Positions 1-5,590 of a stretch of 5,702 nucleotides of DNA are shown piece after piece. The DNA lies in contig CANKCT010000061.1 of NCBI GenBank assembly GCA_947480465.1, positions 1-5,702 of the forward strand, read 5' to 3'. This DNA comes from Actinomycetota bacterium (GTDB lineage: Bacteria; Actinomycetota; Actinomycetes; Nanopelagicales; Nanopelagicaceae). A program made the translations under genes and the position numbers. Each line of letters starts with the position of its first letter. Positions within the stretch are counted from its first letter, which is position 1. The notes beneath the pieces are model-generated. The model saw nothing but the letters and a program-made list of their open reading frames with translations, made no database searches and had not been told where the DNA came from.

Positions 1-2
1 AT

Positions 3-953
3 GAAGAAGCGGTCAAGAGTGCGATCTTAATCTTTGCACCGGATCTTTCTGGAATAACGCACGAACGATTAGAAACAATGAGACCTTTAGTTAAACAACT
101 TGTGGGATTCTCTAAGGACCCGAATAGCGATATGGCACTGGGCGAACTCCATTTAATACCAAATACTGCCACCGATTTGATTAGTCTGGTCCGTGGTTTT
201 ATCCGAGCACCTATGTTGCGTCAGGCAACTCAACCATCTTCTCAAGAGCGAAGAGCTCATGTACTTGCAATTGGTTCAGCTGGTAGTAATACTGGTTGTA
301 CTACATTAGCAATCAACATTGCAATGGAACTCAGTGTTATGGAGAAGCAGACGCTTCTGATTGATGCCAACTTTCGAGCACCTTCAGTCACAACACTGCT
401 TTCGCTTAGAAATGTGAACTCCGAACCTGGTTGGCGAAATATTGCTCCATCTTTATCAGTAGCTGAGATATCTCAAGACCAATCAATTTCTATTGAAACT
501 TTAATGGAACAAGCAATACAAAATTTTGATCACGTGGTAATTGATTTAGGCTCGATATCTGGACTTTCTAATCGACTGACCGATCGCAGATGGACATCAG
601 CGATGACGACCTGGTCATGTGATCAGGGCGATGAGTTCATGGTGGTAGCGCGCCCCGACGTATTGGGACTGCATCGCTTAGAGCAAGTCACAAGTCTTAT
701 CGAAATGACCTCTATTCGCAGCCCTTTGAGTTTTGTGCTCAATATGCGCTCAATGGGACGTAAAGGCGCTGAAGAAGAAGCAAGATTTCTTTCAATAACT
801 ACGCCACTTCGCCCGTTGGGCGTCCGAGTTGTCCCACGAGATTCGCGTTCTACGTCGGCGGCGGAGGCACAGAAATCAACGCTCATTGAAGTTAATTCTC
901 GTTCTGTCCTACGAAAAGCTGTAGCAAAAATTGCAAGCGAGATAAAGGCGTAA
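3..953 (+). CDS. CpaE/MinD-like (SIMIBI class) ATPase with pseudo-receiver N-terminus, 5'-partial
   Basis: The frame is open from base 3 to a TAA at 951-953, so the gene almost certainly begins before the window. An ATG at 78 exists, but the 25 upstream codons read like protein (hydrophobic AILIF strand) and belong to the same fold. The first ~70 codons resemble the degenerate receiver domain that precedes the ATPase in CpaE-like proteins. The ATPase follows: a P-loop-like segment (codons 273-305, GSAGSNTGCTT), an A'-type motif LLIDAN with Asp at 363, and a Walker B strand HVVIDLG with Asp at 543. The later segments VVARPDVLGLHRLEQ and FVLNMRS also fit the family. Known relatives act in septum-site or pilus positioning, or as actinobacterial CpaE-like proteins of unclear role. 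The P-loop lacks both the signature and the catalytic lysine (Cys at 297-299), so ATP hydrolysis is doubtful. Family assignment is good; cellular role is unknown. Confidence 0.8.
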   Translation, partial: EEAVKSAILIFAPDLSGITHERLETMRPLVKQLVGFSKDPNSDMALGELHLIPNTATDLISLVRGFIRAPMLRQATQPSSQERRAHVLAIGSAGSNTGCTTLAINIAMELSVMEKQTLLIDANFRAPSVTTLLSLRNVNSEPGWRNIAPSLSVAEISQDQSISIETLMEQAIQNFDHVVIDLGSISGLSNRLTDRRWTSAMTTWSCDQGDEFMVVARPDVLGLHRLEQVTSLIEMTSIRSPLSFVLNMRSMGRKGAEEEARFLSITTPLRPLGVRVVPRDSRSTSAAEAQKSTLIEVNSRSVLRKAVAKIASEIKA

Positions 954-972
954 CTTCCAATATCATTATGGC

Positions 973-1359
973 ATGCGTGCATACCTTCCCATTTCTCATG
1001 TTGATCTTGCACAGTTTGTTGTTGCCCAAAGTCATGAGGCGAGTCGAGTTTTTGCACCCACTTCAGAATTCATTGATGAGAATGTGGATTGCGACCAAGA
1101 AGAGATTGAGTATTTATTGTCGGTATTGGCAGCTGAGGTTGCCCTCGAAATAAGGGCAACAAAGAAAGCACCTGGTTTAGTGTTAGCTCTTGAATTAGAA
1201 GAAGCCCAATATGGTGAAACCCATCAAAATTCCATTTCATTAACTTCTCCAATTATTTGGGAACAAGTTCAATGTGCTCTTTTGGCACATGAAGATGATG
1301 ATGAGTTAGTATGGTTTGCAACACAAGAAATTTCCCAAGAGTTAGATAATTGGAAATAA
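973..1359 (+). CDS. DUF6912-like small acidic protein
   Basis: This is a 128-residue soluble protein with no membrane segment or signal peptide. The opening MRAYLPIS, the EEIEYLLSVLAAEVALEI helix and the acidic C-terminal stretch with DDELVWFATQEI match my memory of the actinobacterial DUF6912 family (typically MRVYxPAT at the start, then EELEYAA, then HELAWYAPQEL near the end). This one is at the short end for the family. The function of the family is not known to me. The start at 973 is chosen because it gives the family's N-terminus; an ATG at 968 is in another frame. There is no clear Shine-Dalgarno sequence in the 19 bases after the preceding stop, so translation may depend on coupling to the upstream ATPase gene. 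Its stop lies 2 bases before the pdtaS GTG, which suggests co-transcription with both neighbours. Confidence 0.72.
   Translation: MRAYLPISHVDLAQFVVAQSHEASRVFAPTSEFIDENVDCDQEEIEYLLSVLAAEVALEIRATKKAPGLVLALELEEAQYGETHQNSISLTSPIIWEQVQCALLAHEDDDELVWFATQEISQELDNWK
1352..1356 (+). promoter_or_regulatory. Ribosome-binding site that decides the pdtaS start
   Basis: GGAAA lies 5 bases before the GTG at 1362 and inside the last codons of the DUF6912-like gene. The competing TTG start at 1350 has only the unhelpful gttagataa before it. This favours GTG as the start. Confidence 0.55.
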
Positions 1360-1361
1360 CA

Positions 1362-2831
1362 GTGCCTGAGTTTGAGAGTTTAATTCACGGAAGAAGTTCA
1401 GTAACGATTGACCAAGCTCATCGCTTACGAGAAGTTATAGCTGATTGGCAACTTCTTTCTGATCTCTCATTTGCAGATTTAATTCTTTGGGTTCCGATTA
1501 GAAAAGATGTAAAACTGTGGCCAACTGGTCATGTTGCCGTCGCTCATATTCGCCCTACAACGGCAGCAACTGTATTTGTAGATGATGTCATCGGTGAAGA
1601 GATTATGTGGGGGAGTCGAAGTCGAATTGATGACGCTCTATCTAGCGGCGAAATCATTCGCAATTCAGAGCCAGAGAGAATTGGCGAGCTCATGATAAAA
1701 GAGGAGACAATTCCAGTTTCCTTTGATGGGCAAGTCATCGCCGTCATTTCTCGCCACCGGAACTCAGAGCTCATGCGCTCTCCAAGTTCCCTAGAGCTTA
1801 ATTATCGCGAAATTGCGCATTCCCTCTACCGGATGATTTCAGAGGGCTCTTTTCCTTACCGAGACACCGGCTCATTGTTTGAGCCAGTCCCACGAGTGGG
1901 GGATGGCTTAATCCGTCTGGATGTTAATGGGGTTATCTCTTTCGCTAGCCCAAATGCTAGGTCGGCATTTAGTCGTATGGGTTGGAAGAATGAAATTGAA
2001 AATCACAAATTGGGAGAAGTCGCAGAAGCTGTTATTAAAAACTCGCCTGACGCCCACGAAGAAGGTATTAGTACTCGTCTAAATGGAAAAGTACTACGAA
2101 GAGTCGAAATTGATAATCAAGGAGCGACTATTGATTTGCTGGTTCTTCCCTTACTTGCTGGCATAGATCGAATCGGCGCGATTGTTTTGCTCCAAAACGT
2201 AACGGAATTGCGCCGCCGAGATCGTGAGCTTGTAACTAAAGATGCAACGATTAGAGAGATTCATCACCGAGTAAAGAACAATCTTCAAACAGTTTCAGCT
2301 CTTTTGCGTTTGCAAGCGAGACGAATTGAAGATCCGGGTGCCTCATCAGCGCTTAATGAGGCGGTCAGACGAATCGCCTCTATTGCACTTGTTCATGAGA
2401 CATTGTCTAGTAGTAGTGAAAATGATGTGGCTTTCGATGAAGTCCTAACTAGTTTAATTACTCATGCACTGGAATTAAGTCCACGAATGGGTGAACTCAC
2501 AATTGCACGTGACGGTGAGTTAGGTTCTCTCGAGTCAAGACTTGCAACTCCACTATCGCTGGTTGTAACCGAACTTATGCATAATGCCTTAGAGCATGGA
2601 TTAGCAGAACGTGGTTCAACGCTTTCAATTAAATTGGCGCGTTATAGCAATGAGTGTGTAGTCACTATTGTTGATGATGGAATTGGATTGCCAGATGACT
2701 TTGATCTCGCAACGTCATCTAATTTGGGTTTACAGATTGTTCGAACACTCACAGAAAACGAATTAAAAGGGATACTGAAGTTAACCTCTACCGAACTTGG
2801 TACAACCGCAGTTTTACGCTTCCCGCTTTAG
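1362..2831 (+). CDS. pdtaS: PdtaS-type cytoplasmic sensor histidine kinase
   Basis: This is a 489-residue soluble kinase, closely matching M. tuberculosis PdtaS (Rv3220c) as I recall it. Order: GAF-like sensor (about 20-150, with DWQLLSDLSFADLILWV), PAS domain (about 175-285, with DGLIRLDVNGVISFASPNA), HisKA_2 dimerisation and phosphoacceptor segment (REIHHRVKNNLQ, His301/His302), and HATPase (N-box Glu404/Asn408, G1 Asp439-Gly440, G2 Gly456). In mycobacteria PdtaS phosphorylates PdtaR, an ANTAR-domain RNA-binding response regulator; no pdtaR is present here. The GTG at 1362 is preferred over TTG at 1350: it has GGAAA upstream and places WQLL after 28 residues, as I recall for Rv3220c. The protein contains a single cysteine (Cys432, in the HATPase domain). 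The sensor domain has none: the positions of the mycobacterial Cys53/Cys57 pair appear to be Ala59 and Ile63. It is the last gene of a plus-strand group. Confidence 0.95.
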   Translation: MPEFESLIHGRSSVTIDQAHRLREVIADWQLLSDLSFADLILWVPIRKDVKLWPTGHVAVAHIRPTTAATVFVDDVIGEEIMWGSRSRIDDALSSGEIIRNSEPERIGELMIKEETIPVSFDGQVIAVISRHRNSELMRSPSSLELNYREIAHSLYRMISEGSFPYRDTGSLFEPVPRVGDGLIRLDVNGVISFASPNARSAFSRMGWKNEIENHKLGEVAEAVIKNSPDAHEEGISTRLNGKVLRRVEIDNQGATIDLLVLPLLAGIDRIGAIVLLQNVTELRRRDRELVTKDATIREIHHRVKNNLQTVSALLRLQARRIEDPGASSALNEAVRRIASIALVHETLSSSSENDVAFDEVLTSLITHALELSPRMGELTIARDGELGSLESRLATPLSLVVTELMHNALEHGLAERGSTLSIKLARYSNECVVTIVDDGIGLPDDFDLATSSNLGLQIVRTLTENELKGILKLTSTELGTTAVLRFPL

Positions 2832-2837
2832 TCTTTA

Positions 2838-3107
2838 TTAGAAAGTGTTTTGCTGCTCCTGCAAGCGAGCACGGTTGCGTGCGGCCCGACGTTTTAGAGC
2901 GCGGCGCTCGTCTTCGGACAGTCCGCCCCATACACCCGCATCTTGGCCGCTTTCTAGCGCCCAGGCCAGGCATGGCTCTTTAACAATGCATCGGTTGCAG
3001 ACTTTTTTGGCCTCTTCTATCTGACTAATAGCTGGCCCGGTATTTCCAACAGGGAAAAACAATTCAGGATCTTCATCACGGCAAGCCGATCGGTGTCGCC
3101 AATCCAT
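2838..3107 (-). CDS. whiB1: WhiB1-type iron-sulfur transcriptional regulator
   Basis: This 89-residue protein is nearly collinear with M. tuberculosis WhiB1 (about 84 residues): MDWRH start, CRDEDPELFFPVGNTGP, then CNRC and the GVWGG turn. The four [4Fe-4S] ligands are Cys9, Cys37, Cys40 and Cys46, with the same numbering as in M. tuberculosis. GVWGG is at 58-62, followed by SEDERRALKRR and a basic Arg-rich tail for DNA contact. Known for the family: WhiB1 binds region 4 of the primary sigma factor, and its cluster reacts with nitric oxide; WhiB1 is essential in M. tuberculosis. The start is fixed by homology and a strong Shine-Dalgarno sequence 7 bases upstream. The 3' half of the gene is clearly more GC-rich than its surroundings, partly because of Arg/Ala codons. 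It converges with pdtaS, their stops being 6 bases apart. tRNA-Arg lies upstream on the same strand. Confidence 0.96.
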   Translation of the reverse strand: MDWRHRSACRDEDPELFFPVGNTGPAISQIEEAKKVCNRCIVKEPCLAWALESGQDAGVWGGLSEDERRALKRRAARNRARLQEQQNTF

Positions 3108-3114
3108 GTGCGTG

Positions 3115-3122
3115 CCTCCTCC
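3115..3122 (-). promoter_or_regulatory. Strong Shine-Dalgarno of whiB1
   Basis: On the minus strand this reads GGAGGAGG, 7 bases before the whiB1 ATG. It is by far the strongest ribosome-binding site in the window; most other genes here have weak or no such sequence. It suggests high translation of whiB1. Confidence 0.8.
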
Positions 3123-3124
3123 AA

Positions 3125-3140
3125 CCCCGTTATGGCGGGG
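3125..3140 (-). promoter_or_regulatory. Small hairpin in the whiB1 leader
   Basis: CCCCG (3125-3129) and CGGGG (3136-3140) are inverted arms around a 6-base loop; a possible T-G wobble pair would extend the stem to 6. It ends 2 bases upstream of the GGAGGAGG site on the whiB1 transcript. It has no U-run, so it is not a classical terminator. It might affect access to the ribosome-binding site or mRNA stability; that role is inference. Confidence 0.4.
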
Positions 3141-3183
3141 CTTCAGTAATTAAAACTCTGTAATACGCAATCTTTGGATGCGC

Positions 3184-3205
3184 AAGGCGCTAATTCTCTC
3201 GCCTT
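3184..3205. repeat. Inverted repeat between tRNA-Arg and whiB1
   Basis: AAGGCG (3184-3189) and CGCCTT (3200-3205) form perfect 6-base arms around a 10-base AT-rich spacer. It is centred about 87 bases upstream of the whiB1 ATG and about 75 bases past the tRNA 3' end. Neither strand has a following T-run, so intrinsic termination would be weak at best. It could be a protein-binding site for whiB1 control or a 3' end for the tRNA transcript. The rest of this 163-base gap holds no gene that I can support. I see only poor promoter-like hexamers for whiB1: TTGCGC, 17 bases, TACAGA on the minus strand. Confidence 0.35.
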
Positions 3206-3270
3206 ATTGGATTATTAACAAGGATGTACACGAAAAGATTTCCCGTTTCCATGGTGATTTATCTCGCGTG

Positions 3271-3342
3271 TGCCCCCGACAGGATTCGAACCTGTGCACC
3301 CGCCTCCGGAGGGCGGTGCTCTATCCCCTGAGCTACGGGGGC
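3271..3342 (-). tRNA. tRNA-Arg (anticodon CCG)
   Basis: The minus strand folds into a complete cloverleaf of 72 bases without the CCA end. The acceptor arms are GCCCCCG and CGGGGGC with discriminator A. The D-stem is GCTC/GAGC, the anticodon stem CCGCC/GGCGG around the loop CTCCGGA, and the T-arm ACAGG-TTCGAAT-CCTGT. The anticodon CCG (plus-strand 3307-3309) reads Arg codon CGG. CCA is not encoded and would have to be added by the CCA-adding enzyme. No integrase or duplicated tRNA end is visible, so there is no sign that it serves as an attachment site. Confidence 0.97.
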
Positions 3343-3376
3343 TCAAAAGGTTTACAGGTGCAAGGCTATCAGCGGG

Positions 3377-3388
3377 TGCATGAATGCA
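3377..3388. repeat. Short palindrome between tRNA-Arg and msrA
   Basis: TGCATGAATGCA has perfect 5-base arms around a central GA. It lies in the 69-base divergent region that must hold the tRNA promoter (minus) and probably the msrA promoter (plus). It could be an operator, but a palindrome this short can occur by chance. I see no convincing paired -35/-10 on either strand here; a TTTACA at 3351-3356 is the best -35-like element for msrA, without a good -10 partner. Confidence 0.25.
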
Positions 3389-3411
3389 TCCAAACTGAAA
3401 GAATCACGCCT

Positions 3412-3939
3412 ATGAATTCAACGGCATATTTTGCAACGGGCTGCTTTTGGGGCGCTGAACGGCGTTTTTGGCAGATTGAAGGCGTGTTAGAAACGTCTGT
3501 GGGTTACATGGGTGGAGTAACGGCGAATCCAACATATGAAGAGGTGTGCACTGGCAAAACTGGACATGCTGAAGTTGTGAAAGTGGAATTTGATGAATCT
3601 AAGGTTTCATTTGAACGCTTGTTGGAAGAGTTTTGGACGATGCATGATCCAACTTCACTGAACCAGCAAGGTGGAGACATTGGAACACAATATCGGAGTG
3701 CAATTTATACAACCTCAGAGCCCCACTTCGAAATTGCAAATAAATCACGCGCAGTTTATCAAGCTGCGTTAACGGAACAAGGTTTGGATGTAATTGTCAG
3801 TGAAATCAATCGAAGTGAAGGAGTACCCTATTTTTTTGCAGAGGAGTATCACCAAAAGTATTTAATCAAAAACCCCAATGGGTATGACTGTCATTCAAGT
3901 ACTGGCGTGCCTTACCCTGCAGTTGGAGTTTTAAAATGA
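3412..3939 (+). CDS. msrA: Peptide-methionine (S)-S-oxide reductase MsrA
   Basis: This cytoplasmic repair enzyme of 175 residues reduces the S-epimer of methionine sulfoxide using thioredoxin. It carries the GCFWG active site with nucleophile Cys11 and Phe12/Trp13. GGVTANPTYEEVC contains Tyr42 and Cys46, and GHAEVV carries Glu54. GGDIGTQYRS supplies Asp89 and Tyr94. The resolving Cys160 is in NGYDC, with GVPYPAVG at the end. Length is normal for the short bacterial form. The frame stays open upstream to 3178, but that part runs antisense through the tRNA gene and has no MsrA homology. ATG 3412 is therefore the start, with a weak GAAAGAA about 8-10 bases before it. Its TGA overlaps the msrB ATG (ATGA), so the two are translationally coupled. 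Confidence 0.96.
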   Translation: MNSTAYFATGCFWGAERRFWQIEGVLETSVGYMGGVTANPTYEEVCTGKTGHAEVVKVEFDESKVSFERLLEEFWTMHDPTSLNQQGGDIGTQYRSAIYTTSEPHFEIANKSRAVYQAALTEQGLDVIVSEINRSEGVPYFFAEEYHQKYLIKNPNGYDCHSSTGVPYPAVGVLK

Positions 3940-4349
3940 GTGAAAAAAACTATCCAGTCATTATCGATGAAGCGGCATTAGCCGCGAAGTTAGACCCACT
4001 CTCATATGATGTATTGCGAAATGCTGCAACCGAAAGACCGTTTACAGGTGAATATACCGATACGGATAAAGTAGGTATTTATAAATGTAAAGCTTGTAGC
4101 GCGGTATTGTTTAAGAGCGAGACCAAATTTCACTCAGGGTGTGGTTGGCCATCTTTTTATGCACCGAGTGCAGATGATGCTGTTGAACTGATTGAAGACC
4201 GTTCACTTTTTCCAAGAGTTCGCACCGAAGTGCGATGCGCAGCATGTGGCTCGCACTTAGGACATGTTTTTAAAGGAGAAGGCTATGACGTTCCAACCGA
4301 TGAGCGCTGGTGTATTAACTCCGTCTCATTAATCCTAGAAGATATTTAA
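3936..4349 (+). CDS. msrB: Peptide-methionine (R)-S-oxide reductase MsrB
   Basis: This 137-residue zinc-containing reductase acts on the R-epimer of methionine sulfoxide, complementing MsrA. Zinc is held by two CxxC pairs, Cys51/Cys54 and Cys101/Cys104. The ERPFTGEY segment, SGCGWPSF with resolving Cys69, the GSHLGHVF strand with His107 and His110, and RWCINSVSL with catalytic Cys126 and Asn128 are all present. The usual RYCINS is RWCINS here, a conservative aromatic change. There is no signal peptide, so it is cytoplasmic. The start ATG overlaps the end of msrA by 4 bases. The stop overlaps the stop of the convergent glycosylase gene by 4 bases, with no terminator visible between them. Confidence 0.96.
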   Translation: MSEKNYPVIIDEAALAAKLDPLSYDVLRNAATERPFTGEYTDTDKVGIYKCKACSAVLFKSETKFHSGCGWPSFYAPSADDAVELIEDRSLFPRVRTEVRCAACGSHLGHVFKGEGYDVPTDERWCINSVSLILEDI

Positions 4350-4990
4350 TAATCCAAACCGCGTGATTCGTGTACTGCTTGATAGCAATACCACGCAGCA
4401 ACGCTTCGATAAGGATGGAGCTTTTCGCCCTTTATGTCGAGAGTTTTAGCATCAATCTCATCGCGATTTTTATGGACCATATCCCAGCCACGTCGAACCG
4501 CTAAATCTCCTGTTGGCCAAATATCAAGTCGGCCTAACTGAAACATCATAAACATTTCCACTGTCCATCGACCGATGCCCCAGATAGAAGTAAGTGCTTT
4601 AAAGATTTCTTGATCTTCGTGTATCTCATCAATTTGATCGATAGGAATTGATTTATCAAGGACTGCTGTAGCTAGGCCTTTAATGGTTCTAGTCTTTGCA
4701 CCAGAGACACCTATAGCTCGGAAACTTGAGTCATCAAGATTGTTTAATTTTCGAGCAGTAATTTTACCCTTACATTCTTTGACTAAACGTCCATGGATTG
4801 TTTCGGCAGCTTTTGTGGCAAGTTGCTGTGAAATTACGGAACTTACTAATGATTCAAAATTTGTTTCAGAGCGTGCAAATCTGCCGATGGTGCAAAGTGG
4901 TCTGCGTGCAATTAAAGGGGCAAACTTTTTATCTAATTCTCCAACTTCAGCAACAATTCGTCGCATTTTTTGGTCAGAATGAAGTGCCAT
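4346..4990 (-). CDS. AlkA/Mag-type DNA-3-methyladenine glycosylase (HhH-GPD)
   Basis: This 214-residue protein of the HhH-GPD superfamily should excise alkylated purines such as 3-methyladenine in base excision repair. Seen: FESLVSSVISQQLATKAAETIHGRL (about 45-69), the helical core typical of the family; RAIGVSGAKTRTIKGLA (91-107); the helix-hairpin-helix LTSIWGIGRWTVEMF (133-147); and WPTGDLAVRRG with the catalytic Asp162. It lacks the extra N-terminal domain of E. coli AlkA, so it is the short form similar in size to yeast/fission-yeast Mag enzymes. There is no Cys cluster at the C-terminus, so it is not a MutY/Nth Fe-S type. The start at 4990 lies 3 bases after the stop of the DUF4389 gene, implying one transcript. 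There is no clear Shine-Dalgarno sequence; Met9 is a less likely alternative start. Confidence 0.9.
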   Translation of the reverse strand: MALHSDQKMRRIVAEVGELDKKFAPLIARRPLCTIGRFARSETNFESLVSSVISQQLATKAAETIHGRLVKECKGKITARKLNNLDDSSFRAIGVSGAKTRTIKGLATAVLDKSIPIDQIDEIHEDQEIFKALTSIWGIGRWTVEMFMMFQLGRLDIWPTGDLAVRRGWDMVHKNRDEIDAKTLDIKGEKLHPYRSVAAWYCYQAVHESRGLDY

Positions 4991-4993
4991 AAT

Positions 4994-5590
4994 TTATAGT
5001 GAAAAAGTTGGATATTCATCTGTAACGAGTAGGAGTGCATAACCGGCAACACGGTTCCAATATGCAATTGTTCCAACCACACCCTCAGCACATTTTTCGG
5101 GATAGTTTCCCGTGAAAATTACAGCTAGCCAAGCAAAAATAGTTAATAGTGCAGCATAAATTATGTAGAAAAAACCTACAATATATAGTGGAATTGCAAG
5201 GAACCATTTAACGAGAGGCAACCATTGGTTAAGTTGCTTTGCATCAACTGAAGGAAAGGTAACGCTGACAATATCGTTTTCTTCTATTGATGGATATTCA
5301 TCAGTTAAAAGCAATATGTATGCATCAACGCGAGTCTGCAGTGATAGCAACGCTTCGTTAAAAACTAGCAAGTAGCTTGGGTAGATCCGCCTAAAGACAA
5401 TTGCAAGAGCCGTTGGCAATACTAAGAATCCCACTGCCCAATAGTTTGAACCATCTGCACTCAAATCTGTTGGTGCAAACGAAGCAAGGAAAATTGCCAT
5501 TGGCACAACTAGGATGATTCGAAAAAAAGCAGTTAGACGATTACGCTCGGTCAAACTCACATCGATTTGGGTCTCAATTTGTTGGCTCAT
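4994..5590 (-). CDS. DUF4389 multi-pass membrane protein
   Basis: This is a 198-residue inner-membrane protein. It is built from two similar halves, each with an amphipathic/hydrophobic start followed by the signature (R)V-x-x-Y-x-LLL(V)TDEYP: residues 87-100 and 180-194. The first half also begins with LTAFFRIILVVPMAIFLASF (19-38) and the second with a comparable hydrophobic KWFLAIPLYIVGFFYIIY (128-145). FAWLAVIFTGNYP (152-164) is typical of DUF4389. Probable membrane segments are about 22-40, 50-66, 128-145 and 146-160. The function of the family is not established. ATG 5590 is preceded by AGGTAG 10 bases upstream, a slightly long spacing; the next Met is at residue 31, inside the first membrane segment, so this start is safest. 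It precedes the glycosylase gene by 3 bases. Confidence 0.85.
   Translation of the reverse strand: MSQQIETQIDVSLTERNRLTAFFRIILVVPMAIFLASFAPTDLSADGSNYWAVGFLVLPTALAIVFRRIYPSYLLVFNEALLSLQTRVDAYILLLTDEYPSIEENDIVSVTFPSVDAKQLNQWLPLVKWFLAIPLYIVGFFYIIYAALLTIFAWLAVIFTGNYPEKCAEGVVGTIAYWNRVAGYALLLVTDEYPTFSL

Noticed and set aside
1..30. Nine-codon frame beginning with the ATG at base 1
   Set aside because: It is too short, and lies within the open frame of the ATPase gene in another phase; the ATG at the window edge appears to be chance.
623..1057. 144-codon minus-strand open frame across the end of the ATPase gene
   Set aside because: It is the shadow of a clearly coding plus-strand frame, extends into the DUF6912-like gene and resembles no known protein.
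2890..2899. GTTTTAGAGC, identical to the start of a well-known type II CRISPR repeat
   Set aside because: It occurs once, lies inside the whiB1 coding region, and no repeats, spacers or cas genes accompany it.
3271..3342. tRNA-Arg as an integration site for a mobile element
   Set aside because: No integrase, no repeated tRNA end and only housekeeping-type genes on either side.
3178..3411. N-terminal extension of the msrA frame to an ATG at 3178
   Set aside because: It runs antisense through the whole tRNA-Arg gene, has no MsrA homology, and the normal MsrA N-terminus begins at 3412.
4683..4992. Plus-strand open frames opposite the glycosylase gene
   Set aside because: They are antisense shadows of a gene with clear HhH-GPD motifs and have no recognisable content.
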